DNA from: an uncultured Muribaculaceae bacterium
GTDB taxonomy: Bacteria; Bacteroidota; Bacteroidia; Bacteroidales; Muribaculaceae
Assembly: GCA_910585285.1 (NCBI GenBank)
Contig: CAJUDL010000011.1
Location: 22,330 to 86,329, forward strand
Direction: 5' to 3'
Length of the DNA: 64,000 nt
The position numbers and the translations under genes are program-made. Positions 37,731 to 45,674 of the stretch are shown in pieces. The notes beneath the pieces were generated by a model. It was not told where the DNA came from and ran no database searches. It was given only the letters and a program-made list of their open reading frames with translations. Each line of letters begins with the position of its first letter. The stretch's first letter is position 1.

Positions 37731-38798
37731 CTAACTCTTCCTCATTTTCCCAATGGTTTTGTTCAGCCATGACGGAACCAGCACAGCTCCAATAAAGAGA
37801 TATAGATAATACGTGATTATGCGCCAGAATATTGCTAAGATAAGCGCCATACCAGCCGTGCCTATTATATCACCATAATATTCTGAAAAGAGCCATTCGC
37901 TGAGACCAGCCCCTCCCGGTGTCGGACTTATCATGAGCACAACCCAGATCACAAACTGACGGGCAAGTATCACCCACTGATATTTGTCATCTGCCGGCAC
38001 GAACCCGAAGAAAAGTGCGTTAACCACAAGATAACGTGATGTCCACGAGAGAGCTGTGCCACAAAATACTTCCAACCAAAACCGAAAAGGCTTAGTCTGA
38101 AGTTCTTTTGAAGTTGCAACCATATTGGCTCCCAAGCCGCTTATCTGAGACGACCATTTGCGCAACCACCGCCATGTCGCCAACTTGTCAAGCACTTTCT
38201 GAATCCACAATGGTTTCCAGATTATACCTACAAAAAGAATGAACGTCCAGGCGGTAATCAACAGATATACCGTCCAGAAGGTATATTTGATACCATGTGC
38301 AAATGTTGTGCCAGTGGAAGTAAAAATTTCTGATGCAGGAGTAAACAAAACAACAAAAGGACAAGCCAGAACAAAAAACAACTCATCCATAAAGAGTGTG
38401 GTCAACATTAGGGTCGTTGCCCGTCCGATCTCTATTCCTTGTGAGTTTAGGAATACCATCCCCAGAGAACTCCCACCCACTGCCGAAGGGGTGATGCAAT
38501 TGGTAAATTCACACAGCATATCCACCTTCCATGCCTGCGCCCAAGTCAGTTTTCTATCGGTCAGAGCGCGAAATCTCCATGTCAATCCAAAATCCCGTCC
38601 GAACATACACATGAAACCGATTACAATGCAAGCGATTACGCGCCAATCGAAATGAATACTTTTCCAGATATCTGCAAAATCCTCCTTTTTCGCATCGTGC
38701 ACAAACATAAGCACTACTACCGCCAAACCAATTGCCACGGGCAGCATTACTTTCCAGAACGAGAATCCGGATCCTGTATGTTTCGCATCAGTGCTCAT
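37731..38798 (-). CDS. Lysylphosphatidylglycerol synthase TM-region / flippase-like membrane protein
   Basis: 355 residues with eight or so helices. Conserved SAVGGSSLGMVF and SPTPGGAGLSEWLFSEYY are typical of the LPG_synthase_TM (UPF0104) family, integral membrane proteins often paired with glycosyltransferases and thought to move or bind lipid-linked substrates. It overlaps the GT4 gene upstream by 4 bp (ATGA), so the two proteins are made together and probably handle the same glycolipid. Confidence 0.8.
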   Translation of the reverse strand: MSTDAKHTGSGFSFWKVMLPVAIGLAVVVLMFVHDAKKEDFADIWKSIHFDWRVIACIVIGFMCMFGRDFGLTWRFRALTDRKLTWAQAWKVDMLCEFTNCITPSAVGGSSLGMVFLNSQGIEIGRATTLMLTTLFMDELFFVLACPFVVLFTPASEIFTSTGTTFAHGIKYTFWTVYLLITAWTFILFVGIIWKPLWIQKVLDKLATWRWLRKWSSQISGLGANMVATSKELQTKPFRFWLEVFCGTALSWTSRYLVVNALFFGFVPADDKYQWVILARQFVIWVVLMISPTPGGAGLSEWLFSEYYGDIIGTAGMALILAIFWRIITYYLYLFIGAVLVPSWLNKTIGKMRKS

Positions 38799-39988
38799 CT
38801 CTTGAATCTTCTGATAATCGCATCATAACGGTCGCTGACTTCATCCACCACATCCTCCCAACTTCTTACAAGAGTTTCCCGCGCACCGGTTGACACCATT
38901 TTAAGCTCGTCAGGATTATCGTGGAGATGCCTAACAAGCTCTGCAAATTTCATGGGTGACTTATCGGTAAGAAAACCGTTTTTTCCGTCATTGATAACTT
39001 CCGAAGCTGTTGACCCTTTCAGAAGAATCGCTGGCGTGCCCATCGCCGCAGCCTCTCTGACCACGAGCGGAGCGTTGTCATAAAAAGAGGGGAAAAGGAA
39101 AAGATCCGAAGCCGCATAATAATCGCTGAGAATCTCACGCTCCCTTATCACCCCATGCAATTTCACCTTATCTGAAAGTCCATAGTCGGCAATGCGTTTT
39201 TTAATATCATCGAAAGCATATCCGTTACCTATGAAATTCATTTTAAAAGGTACGGTACCATTAATTTCTTTCAGCGTATCAATGACCACATCAAGCCCTT
39301 TCTCCCAAATGTGCTGCCCCACAAACAACAAGGCTATTTCATCGTCTTTGATGCCTAACTTATGTTTGGCGTTTCTCTTATATTCACCGACATCTCCCTT
39401 GATGATCGAAGCGAAATCATTACCATTCTCCACTACCGTAAGTTTACCCTTAAAGCCATATTCCCTCACGGTATCCTCAACCTGCGCCTGTGGAATCCAC
39501 ACTTCATCGCAGGCATTAAAGAAATTCAGTATGCGCTTCATTATAATCGGCACACACCAGGGAGTCTTGCGAAAAGAATGCTCCAGATCCGAACGATACT
39601 TAGAATGGAAAGTACCTACAAGAGGCACATTCTGGTGTTTCTTCACATACACTGCAAGCCTGCCCGAAGAGAAAGGACAATGAGAATGAAGCAACTTGAA
39701 ATTTGTGTCGCGAAGACGCTTCCATATGAAAGGATCGCACTTGGGATACCCGTAGCGATACGGATGACGCGAAGCAATCGGGAGAGAGAAATACCTCACA
39801 ACATCGAAAGAATACGAATTCTTTTCCGGATTCCATGGCGTTACCACGCATGGTGTCCTACCCTTCTGCTGAAGCCAATAGACATAATTTTCCACGGTCA
39901 GTGTAACGCCATCAAGAATTGGCGGAAAACTGTCATTGAAGATTCCGTAGAGATCTTTTGCTTCAGGGTGTGAAAAGGGTCCTTTCAT
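38795..39988 (-). CDS. Family 4 glycosyltransferase
   Basis: 397 residues, GT-B fold. The N-terminal domain starts YGIFNDSFPPILDGVTLTVE (acceptor side); the C-terminal donor domain has the E-x7-E region FLFPSFYDNAPLVVREAAAMGTPAIL. It resembles diacylglycerol or lipid glycosyltransferases that use UDP-sugars. Its -7 element TAATTTTG (40004-39997) ends only 8 nt before the ATG, so the message would have almost no leader. Forms an operon with the flippase-like gene (ATGA overlap). Confidence 0.85.
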   Translation of the reverse strand: MKGPFSHPEAKDLYGIFNDSFPPILDGVTLTVENYVYWLQQKGRTPCVVTPWNPEKNSYSFDVVRYFSLPIASRHPYRYGYPKCDPFIWKRLRDTNFKLLHSHCPFSSGRLAVYVKKHQNVPLVGTFHSKYRSDLEHSFRKTPWCVPIIMKRILNFFNACDEVWIPQAQVEDTVREYGFKGKLTVVENGNDFASIIKGDVGEYKRNAKHKLGIKDDEIALLFVGQHIWEKGLDVVIDTLKEINGTVPFKMNFIGNGYAFDDIKKRIADYGLSDKVKLHGVIREREILSDYYAASDLFLFPSFYDNAPLVVREAAAMGTPAILLKGSTASEVINDGKNGFLTDKSPMKFAELVRHLHDNPDELKMVSTGARETLVRSWEDVVDEVSDRYDAIIRRFKR

Positions 39989-40072
39989 AACGACTGCAAA
40001 ATTAACTTAATTTAATAACAATTAAACTATGTATTTGTAATAATTTTAATAAAAACTTTTTTTATCGCAATA

Positions 40073-40104
40073 TTTGCATGATTCAAAAAAAAGTTTTAAC
40101 TTTG
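40073..40104 (+). promoter_or_regulatory. Promoter of tRNA-Cys
   Basis: TTTG (40073-40076), 20 nt, TAACTTTG (40097-40104), ending 20 bp before the mature tRNA. Confidence 0.65.
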
Positions 40105-40124
40105 CACTCGCAAAAGCGAAACAA

Positions 40125-40198
40125 GGTGCCATGTCCGAGTGGTTAGGTACCGGTCTGCAAAACCGTTCACAGCAGTTCGAATCTGCTTGGCACCTCCA
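40125..40198 (+). tRNA. tRNA-Cys (GCA)
   Basis: Cloverleaf readable by eye: acceptor GGTGCCA pairs with TGGCACC, anticodon loop CTGCAAA gives GCA, T loop GTTCGAATC, U73 discriminator (a cysteine identity element) and genomically encoded CCA at 40196-40198. Confidence 0.95.
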
Positions 40199-40200
40199 AA

Positions 40201-40233
40201 AAAAGCTGGATAACTAAGTTATCCAGCTTTTTT
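40201..40233 (+). terminator. Intrinsic terminator after tRNA-Cys
   Basis: 15-bp perfect stem (aaaaagctggataac / gttatccagcttttt) with a TAA loop and a following T run, 3 bp after the tRNA. Confidence 0.85.
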
Positions 40234-40235
40234 AA

Positions 40236-40281
40236 TTCCCCTCAATTTCTAATTCCTAATTACTAATTACTAATTCCTAAT
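40236..40281. repeat. CTAATTC/CTAATTA heptamer repeat overlapping a gene end
   Basis: Five or so 7-mers (TTCCTAA, TTACTAA) between the tRNA terminator and the 3' end of the next minus-strand gene; the repeat supplies that gene's last codons and stop. Confidence 0.6.
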
Positions 40282-41271
40282 TTCATATACATAAACTTCA
40301 TGCACTTCTCCGGTGTATCCTTCCTCTGAAATCGGACCCTGACTCATCCCGAGCACAATCCGTGTGCCTCTGTTGTTAAGCACAAGAAGATCATTATTAA
40401 CGGGATCAATGGCAACACCCTCAATTTCGCCTGCACGTTTAAAATCCGCCATCTCCCGGAAATGTTCCACTCTCCCCTTCTGTGCACCGGCAGCAATCAA
40501 ACCTTTGCGCATAACCGGCTTTCCATTCTTATCGAGTTTAACGCTGAAAGGTGTATCCTTCACTACCTCTTCTCCATTTTTCAATCCCGTATAAGGCACT
40601 TCGCCCAACTCAGCCACATAAAGATTGTCTGGAATACCGTATGCAGCCTCACCGTCATCAGCAGAAAATACAATCTTGCCATCGGCTATTGTAATGCCCT
40701 GACACCAATAAGGCGTCGGCATACACTGCATCTTCGTGTGATACTTACCCGTTTTCAGATCATAGCAATAGACATAACGGGAATCCACCCAGTCGCTCAT
40801 CCACACCATATTTCGGTCGCGATCCACGGCAATACCCGACACCTCCACCTGTCCCGACTCCGGACACCAGGGAAGATCACGTTTCCATTCAAGAGTATTC
40901 GCATCATATATAGACACCGCTATATTATAGCCGCGCCCATACTCAAACTTCTCGATTCCGCAATAAATCTCCCCGTTCCACACATCGATATCGCCAAAAT
41001 GATTGGCAATCTCAGGATGCCGGAACGGCTGTTTATTGACAGCCACAAGATTCCAGTCCTTATCATACTTATATAGCGCCTTTGTATCAGACACATAATA
41101 GAAACTACTGTCGACAGCAATTCCCTGCCGTCCCTCCACAGGCACTATTTTCTTGAGGCGATACTCCTTTGCCAATCGCTGCGCATCCGCCTCCGCAGAG
41201 CACACGCACAAGGCTGCAGCCATCCCCGCCAAGATTCCCAATCTATACAAACTGTTCATCTCTATTTTCAT
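40270..41271 (-). CDS. Exported beta-propeller-like protein, function unknown
   Basis: 333 residues. Signal peptide (LAGMAAALCVCSAEADA). The mature part has repeated strands such as GIAVDSSFYYVSDTKALYKYD, GIAVDRDRNMVWMSDWVDSRYVYCYD and GVAIDPVNNDLLVLNNRGTRIV, as in NHL or SMP-30-like propellers. No catalytic residues recognised. Probably periplasmic. The C-terminus is formed by heptamer repeat DNA. Not in an obvious operon. Confidence 0.55.
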   Translation of the reverse strand: MKIEMNSLYRLGILAGMAAALCVCSAEADAQRLAKEYRLKKIVPVEGRQGIAVDSSFYYVSDTKALYKYDKDWNLVAVNKQPFRHPEIANHFGDIDVWNGEIYCGIEKFEYGRGYNIAVSIYDANTLEWKRDLPWCPESGQVEVSGIAVDRDRNMVWMSDWVDSRYVYCYDLKTGKYHTKMQCMPTPYWCQGITIADGKIVFSADDGEAAYGIPDNLYVAELGEVPYTGLKNGEEVVKDTPFSVKLDKNGKPVMRKGLIAAGAQKGRVEHFREMADFKRAGEIEGVAIDPVNNDLLVLNNRGTRIVLGMSQGPISEEGYTGEVHEVYVYEIRN

Positions 41272-41487
41272 TAACTTCCCCCAAAGTTAATAAAAAATCC
41301 GCAAGCCCCAATTTTTCATAGCGATTATCTTTCAGCCGCAGCCGGCTCTTTTAGGCTCAGCCGGTTCCGTTCAGCATCTGCGGTTCCGTTTAGCGAGCAC
41401 TGTTCGCGGCTCCCTCAGAGCCGGAAGGAGCGCACTACGCTCCAGTCGATAGCGGTGTCAGCCGCGTGGAGGTCTGAGAAGCGGAAA
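41272..41487. other. 216-bp GC-rich spacer with short repeats
   Basis: Contains direct copies of CGGTTCCGTTYAGC and several AGCCGG words, plus a small hairpin ggagcg-cacta-cgctcc near 41423. It lies past the 3' end of the polysaccharide locus. No gene is seen. Confidence 0.45.
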
Positions 41488-42555
41488 TCATCTATATAAA
41501 GCGACATATTGGGCAGCAATATTTTTCCAAGTATAATTCTTTTCAGCTATTTCTGTCATTACGGATCCATCAAGATCCTCTCTTTCAAGTAGCTTTATAA
41601 TATCATCACTCGTACTGAAATAATAAGCCTTATTCCCGGTTGTCTCCCTATTGTAAATAACATCGCAAGCGATAATAGGCATACCAAAAAACATGGCCTC
41701 AACCAGAGATGGATTCGTGCCACCTGCACTATGTCCATGCATATAAATTCCGGCATTGCTTCTCAGAGCAAACAATACATCAAGGTCGTAAATTGCATCA
41801 AGAATAAGGATATTATCAAACTTAGAATATTGTACTCTTAAATGTTTTGAATACTCGCTATGGTTCCAGTTTCCAATAAATACCAATTTTTTGTTTGTCT
41901 TGGAAAACGCATCAAGTATGATATGACTATTATTTTCCGGTTCGATGCGACAAACGGTGATTGCGTATTCACCGGCACGCAAGCCATATTTTGACAAAGC
42001 ATCTTTTATAAACTCTTCACTCAAAGACCTCTTCACATGGTCACCGCCATAAGCAATCAGTTCGGAAAGTTTATGATATGTGCTTTTGACATAATCTTGA
42101 ATCCCCTTATTGTCAGCAATAACTACATCTGCGAATTTAACAGCCATAGCTTCGGATGTTCTTAAAACCCATCTTGCGAGATTACCCCATTTTGCTCGTC
42201 TATGTTCAAGACCGTCAATATTTATTATTAATTTCTTTCGGTTAAACATACGAAAAACGGGGAGAAATAGACATCCTGATACACCCAAAACCATTACGAC
42301 GTCGTAACCTGTTATTGACCGACATAATGATATTATATCATAAGGAATCGACTGAAAGCCATTGGCATGTAAAGGCACATACTTTAAATTCGCACCTTTA
42401 TAACGTCTCAACTTCTCAGTCATGTCTTTTCCTGAGCAAAACACCGTATAGACGATATCTTGAGGACAATATTCGCCAAGCAGATTCTCGACAAGGCTCT
42501 CGAATCCGCCATAATTGGCAGGCACGCCCTGAGTGCCCACAATAGCCACTTTCAT
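41488..42555 (-). CDS. Glycosyltransferase with DUF1972 domain
   Basis: 355 residues. Starts KVAIVGTQGVPANYGGFESL, the DUF1972 N-terminal signature, followed by a GT4 donor domain with YMHGHSAGGTNPSLVEAMFF carrying the E-x7-E-like acidic motif. Related proteins are rhamnosyl- or galactosyltransferases of O-antigen and capsule loci. Last gene of the polysaccharide run; a pseudogene and a SecB-like operon separate it from the other sugar genes. Confidence 0.83.
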   Translation of the reverse strand: MKVAIVGTQGVPANYGGFESLVENLLGEYCPQDIVYTVFCSGKDMTEKLRRYKGANLKYVPLHANGFQSIPYDIISLCRSITGYDVVMVLGVSGCLFLPVFRMFNRKKLIINIDGLEHRRAKWGNLARWVLRTSEAMAVKFADVVIADNKGIQDYVKSTYHKLSELIAYGGDHVKRSLSEEFIKDALSKYGLRAGEYAITVCRIEPENNSHIILDAFSKTNKKLVFIGNWNHSEYSKHLRVQYSKFDNILILDAIYDLDVLFALRSNAGIYMHGHSAGGTNPSLVEAMFFGMPIIACDVIYNRETTGNKAYYFSTSDDIIKLLEREDLDGSVMTEIAEKNYTWKNIAAQYVALYR

Positions 42556-42648
42556 ATGTATATACGCAGAAATGGCGCAAATCCCAAAGGATTCACGCCT
42601 ATATAGAATTATTTGAAAATATTAATTATTAAGTTCTATTAAAATAGA

Positions 42649-42686
42649 TTGGATATTGGCTCTCGTTAATTATATTTGCGAGCCAA
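42649..42686 (+). promoter_or_regulatory. Promoter with overlapping palindromic operator
   Basis: TTGG (42649-42652), 18 nt, TATATTTG (42671-42678) on the plus strand. TTGGCTC (42656-42662) and GAGCCAA (42680-42686) form an inverted repeat embracing the -7 box, as expected of an autoregulated antitoxin operator. It points to the gene remnant at 42733-42888. Confidence 0.5.
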
Positions 42687-42732
42687 TAGATTAATCAAGG
42701 GAAATAGACAATCTGCAATTCTTACCTTATGA

Positions 42733-42888
42733 GTCGAAAGTTTTAAAACAACTCCGTTAAGTGGTAAGGATTTATTGGATATGGACGATGTTGCGTCAAA
42801 TATCATTCAAGAATTGAATGAGGTTAAATTGATTGAGGAAGGGAAATTGCCATCAAAATCCGCTAAATCTTTCCTCTATAAGCTTTGA
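42733..42888 (+). pseudogene. C-terminal remnant of a small antitoxin-like protein
   Basis: An open frame without a valid start reads VESFKTTPLSGKDLLDMDDV and ends IEEGKLPSKSAKSFLYKL, then TGA. It reads as real protein and resembles the tail of small type II antitoxins (acidic helix then a basic ending). The expected N-terminus is missing; a -1/+1 frame upstream (…NLQFL…) suggests a deletion or frameshift just after the promoter. No intact toxin follows. The 476-bp spacer 42556-43031 otherwise holds only this remnant and the palindrome at 42916. Confidence 0.45.
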
Positions 42889-42915
42889 AAGCATTTGCAA
42901 ATCTCATTAGAAATA

Positions 42916-42944
42916 ATGCTGAATTATATAATATAATTCAGCAT
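42916..42944. repeat. 29-bp perfect palindrome
   Basis: Arms 42916-42929 and 42931-42944 (atgctgaattatat) around a single central A. It lies 28 bp after the antitoxin remnant stop; could be a terminator or operator. Confidence 0.6.
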
Positions 42945-43031
42945 GTTGTTCTCGAATGTCAAGACTTATTCGATATTCCTTTCTTGATTCAATATGATTT
43001 GTGCCGCTCGTGTACCGCTCCGATTACAACT

Positions 43032-43454
43032 TTAATCCTTGCGACTTAGAATTACCTGTTTAGCATATTCATCTATGTTAATAGGCGGAACAATAAAAGA
43101 TTTATGTTCTGGAGATGAAGTTTGAGAGGCTATAGCGCCAACTACAGCTGGCCACACAAATTGTAAGATTTCTGCTACAATTTCTCTATTATTATCAAGA
43201 TCTTTCTTCTCTGAGAGAAGTTTAACAAATGATTCTATTCCCAAACCAAATAGAAATCCGGTTTTGAGAACTAAGTTTTCACCATTAGTGACTGTAAAAT
43301 CGAATTGTATCCCCAAAACAGGAGTAGATGCAGAATATCTCAACTGGCAAATTGCATCAATATTGATATTCTCCTGTTTATTTTCGATATTATACCAGAT
43401 ATCTCTATTAAATTCTAAAGGACCCTGGCTATAATTAATAATCTGAATATTCAT
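43032..43454 (-). CDS. SecB-like chaperone
   Basis: 140 residues. Aligns by eye with the SecB core: INIDAICQLRYSASTPVLGI (first long strand), FDFTVTNGENLVLKTGFLFGL-GI (compare SecB [28 protein letters not shown]), a helix REIVAEILQFVWPAVVGAIAS where SecB has LFPYARECITSMVS, and SFIVPPINIDEY where SecB has LNLAPVNFDALF. Stand-alone SecB-like proteins often serve as chaperones of toxin-antitoxin (TAC) systems or phage defence. Third gene of a tight operon (3 bp after gene two). Confidence 0.6.
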   Translation of the reverse strand: MNIQIINYSQGPLEFNRDIWYNIENKQENINIDAICQLRYSASTPVLGIQFDFTVTNGENLVLKTGFLFGLGIESFVKLLSEKKDLDNNREIVAEILQFVWPAVVGAIASQTSSPEHKSFIVPPINIDEYAKQVILSRKD

Positions 43455-43457
43455 AAC

Positions 43458-43862
43458 TTATGCAATTTCTAATGGTTTATTATTCTTCAATCTATCAAGA
43501 AAAGTTTCAAGCCAAATATCATCATCACAGAAATCAGAATCAAAGCGATTCATCGACTCATTAAAGTCCGTTACACCTTTATATTCTATTGTCTTTATCG
43601 ATGTATCACTACCATTAAGCTGAACAATATAAGAATCCTTATTATTGAATATATCATTCAACCCGATATCATCATTCATATAGGCTTCTACTTCTTGTGG
43701 TGAAACTCCAGTAACAGCAAATTCGGCAATACTGCTTTTCGGAGAAGTCATTCTGACAAAAATATATAGCAAACGATTCTTTATATCTACGTACAAAGAA
43801 GAGAACGGAACTCCAAAATCTTGAAGCACCCCTACCTGCTTTATATTTTCACTTGTCAGCAT
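43458..43862 (-). CDS. Unrecognised acidic protein, middle gene of SecB-like operon
   Basis: 134 residues, rich in Asp (FDSDFCDDDIWLETFLDR near the C-terminus) with a beta-rich N-terminal half (SSLYVDIKNRLLYIFVRM). It has a faint likeness to DUF6575-type proteins; I do not rely on it. No signal peptide or membrane helix. It overlaps the gene before it by 14 bp and precedes the SecB-like gene by 3 bp, so the three are translated together. An antitoxin or adaptor role is possible by position only. Confidence 0.5.
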   Translation of the reverse strand: MLTSENIKQVGVLQDFGVPFSSLYVDIKNRLLYIFVRMTSPKSSIAEFAVTGVSPQEVEAYMNDDIGLNDIFNNKDSYIVQLNGSDTSIKTIEYKGVTDFNESMNRFDSDFCDDDIWLETFLDRLKNNKPLEIA

Positions 43863-44418
43863 CGTTCTCGTAATCTACAGTATCAACGAAATCTTTAACT
43901 CTGTAATTTTCAATATCAACGCCTTCATATATAAGAAGGTTTGCATGACCATTCTTGAAAGCAGTCAACAAACCGACTTCTGGAGTAATTTTGAACTTAC
44001 CTATATTTCTGCCTCGAGAATCGGCATAAACATCCAACTCATCTTTAGGCTTCCCTTGATTTTTAAGCTTATCATATTGACTTTTGGCTGCGACCTTGCT
44101 ATTCTCGGCTGTATCATTGACAGATAATGCGTAACTACATATAGTTTTTAACTTTCTTTTATCGGTCATATTCGCAATTTCCTCATCAGAAAGTTTTCTT
44201 GAAACGCTCTCAATAGTATTATCTTTCTTCCTTAATATAACAGGAGTCTGATCAGTCTTACAACATGGCAAACTTATACAAGTTCTATAAACATAGCACT
44301 CTTCAACCTCCGAGAAGTTCATTTTTATAACATCCCGAAAGCATCCGACATATTCTTCCTGATCAAATTTTGGTGATTTATAATCATCAAAACTTTTATT
44401 TTCTTCAGATTGAGCCAT
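43849..44418 (-). CDS. Unrecognised protein, first gene of SecB-like operon
   Basis: 189 residues, no signal peptide. N-terminal part has a Cys-containing stretch (YRTCISLPCCKTDQ), the middle is Lys-rich and helical (KVAAKSQYDKLKNQGKPKDELD), and the end is globular (KFKITPEVGLLTAFKNGHANLLIYEG). I do not recognise a family. It overlaps gene two by 14 bp. In toxin-antitoxin-chaperone operons the toxin or antitoxin comes first; here this is the largest gene and a candidate effector, but this is inference from position. Confidence 0.5.
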   Translation of the reverse strand: MAQSEENKSFDDYKSPKFDQEEYVGCFRDVIKMNFSEVEECYVYRTCISLPCCKTDQTPVILRKKDNTIESVSRKLSDEEIANMTDKRKLKTICSYALSVNDTAENSKVAAKSQYDKLKNQGKPKDELDVYADSRGRNIGKFKITPEVGLLTAFKNGHANLLIYEGVDIENYRVKDFVDTVDYENDADK

Positions 44419-44457
44419 GCTATAGCAAAATTACAACTATTATTTGAAAAAAACAAA

Positions 44458-45615
44458 TTATTCCAATTTTTGCAATAAGCTATCTTCTAAATCTTTATTC
44501 TTCAGCCACTCGCTCAGTTCGGTTTTAAACTGGGATATCTCTTTGCGATTCTCATACCGCGCATAATCTGCATCGGAGAAATAGACGGCGGTAAGATGAT
44601 TTTTAGTTATTTCAGATAATGTCTTTGCATATTCATCCGGTGAATTACCAGACAACACGCCAAAAGATGGAAACTCTTCTAATGTTTTTCTGAAGTATGT
44701 TACATCAGAAGCAATTATAGGTCTTTTGAAATAGAACGCCATTTCAAGGATTCCGCTTTGAGATGTCTTTCTGTATGGTAAGGAGAGATAATCAACATGC
44801 TGATACAGGTATCTCAATTCATCATCAGAAATATGCCGTGAAAATATTTTGATGCGTCGTCCCTCTTTAATTTGAACTCGCCTAACAGTGCCGTCAAAAT
44901 CCTTTCCTGCAATTATTACATTTAATTTATCAGTGACTTCATACGGTAGAAGATTTAATGATTCCATTAAGATATCTACACCTTTCGCTTCGCTAAGATT
45001 TCCAAAGAAAAGAACGTTGATTCGATCTTTTTCTGGAGCAGCTTTGATTTCTTCATCTATAATGTTCAAATCATAATCTTTTGGAAAGACATATTTGAAA
45101 TGCGGTACATGAAAGCGGAATCCACCATATCCATATCCATATCCATATCCATATTCATTAAGAAAATCTTCCGTACGTGAAGAGTGAGAAACGACATTCG
45201 TTATTTTTTGGGAATAAAGCTCTTTGAATCTGTTTTTCAGGGATAAATCGGCATCAACATTCTGTGCGATTGCCTCATGAATATCAATTATATGATTAGG
45301 ACATTTTGAAATAATCTTCATAAAATACTCATCTATCCAGTTTCCGTATGTCAGATAAATGAAAACATCTTTCTTGTGTTTTTTTACAAATTTTCTTAAC
45401 TTATTAAGATTCAATATAAGCGAAAATCCTTTCTTTAGTATATTCCCTTTATATTGATTTATAAAAAAGGGCTTCTCCGACTTATCATCCGAATAATTTG
45501 AAAGTATCGAAACTTTATAATCCGTTATATCCGAAATCACACGTTTGAAAGCCTCAAGATAATAATGCATTCCACAATGAACCCCGAGGTAATCGACAAG
45601 ATAAATATTATTCAT
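44458..45615 (-). CDS. Family 4 glycosyltransferase with GY repeat
   Basis: 385 residues, GT-B fold. Donor domain has INVLFFGNLSEAKGVDILME and DYLSLPYRKTSQSGILEMAFYFKRPIIASD, as in GT4 enzymes. Residues about 154-163 are an alternating Tyr-Gly run encoded by five tandem CCATAT units (plus-strand reading, 45125-45154), which lie between the two domains. Unit number can change without breaking the frame. It would add a sugar in polysaccharide assembly; donor and acceptor unknown. It sits between the SecB-like operon and the retron. Confidence 0.8.
   Translation of the reverse strand: MNNIYLVDYLGVHCGMHYYLEAFKRVISDITDYKVSILSNYSDDKSEKPFFINQYKGNILKKGFSLILNLNKLRKFVKKHKKDVFIYLTYGNWIDEYFMKIISKCPNHIIDIHEAIAQNVDADLSLKNRFKELYSQKITNVVSHSSRTEDFLNEYGYGYGYGYGGFRFHVPHFKYVFPKDYDLNIIDEEIKAAPEKDRINVLFFGNLSEAKGVDILMESLNLLPYEVTDKLNVIIAGKDFDGTVRRVQIKEGRRIKIFSRHISDDELRYLYQHVDYLSLPYRKTSQSGILEMAFYFKRPIIASDVTYFRKTLEEFPSFGVLSGNSPDEYAKTLSEITKNHLTAVYFSDADYARYENRKEISQFKTELSEWLKNKDLEDSLLQKLE
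45125..45154. repeat. Hexanucleotide microsatellite (CCATAT)5 inside a glycosyltransferase
   Basis: Five exact 6-bp units; being a multiple of three, length changes would alter the Tyr-Gly run without a frameshift. Confidence 0.9.
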
Positions 45616-45674
45616 AAAAAAAAGATATATTTACAAGAATCGAAAATCAAGATTTCGTGTTGTTGAGCAAACAA

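Noticed and set aside
45125..45154. CRISPR-like repeat
   Set aside because: Six-base units without spacers inside an intact coding frame.
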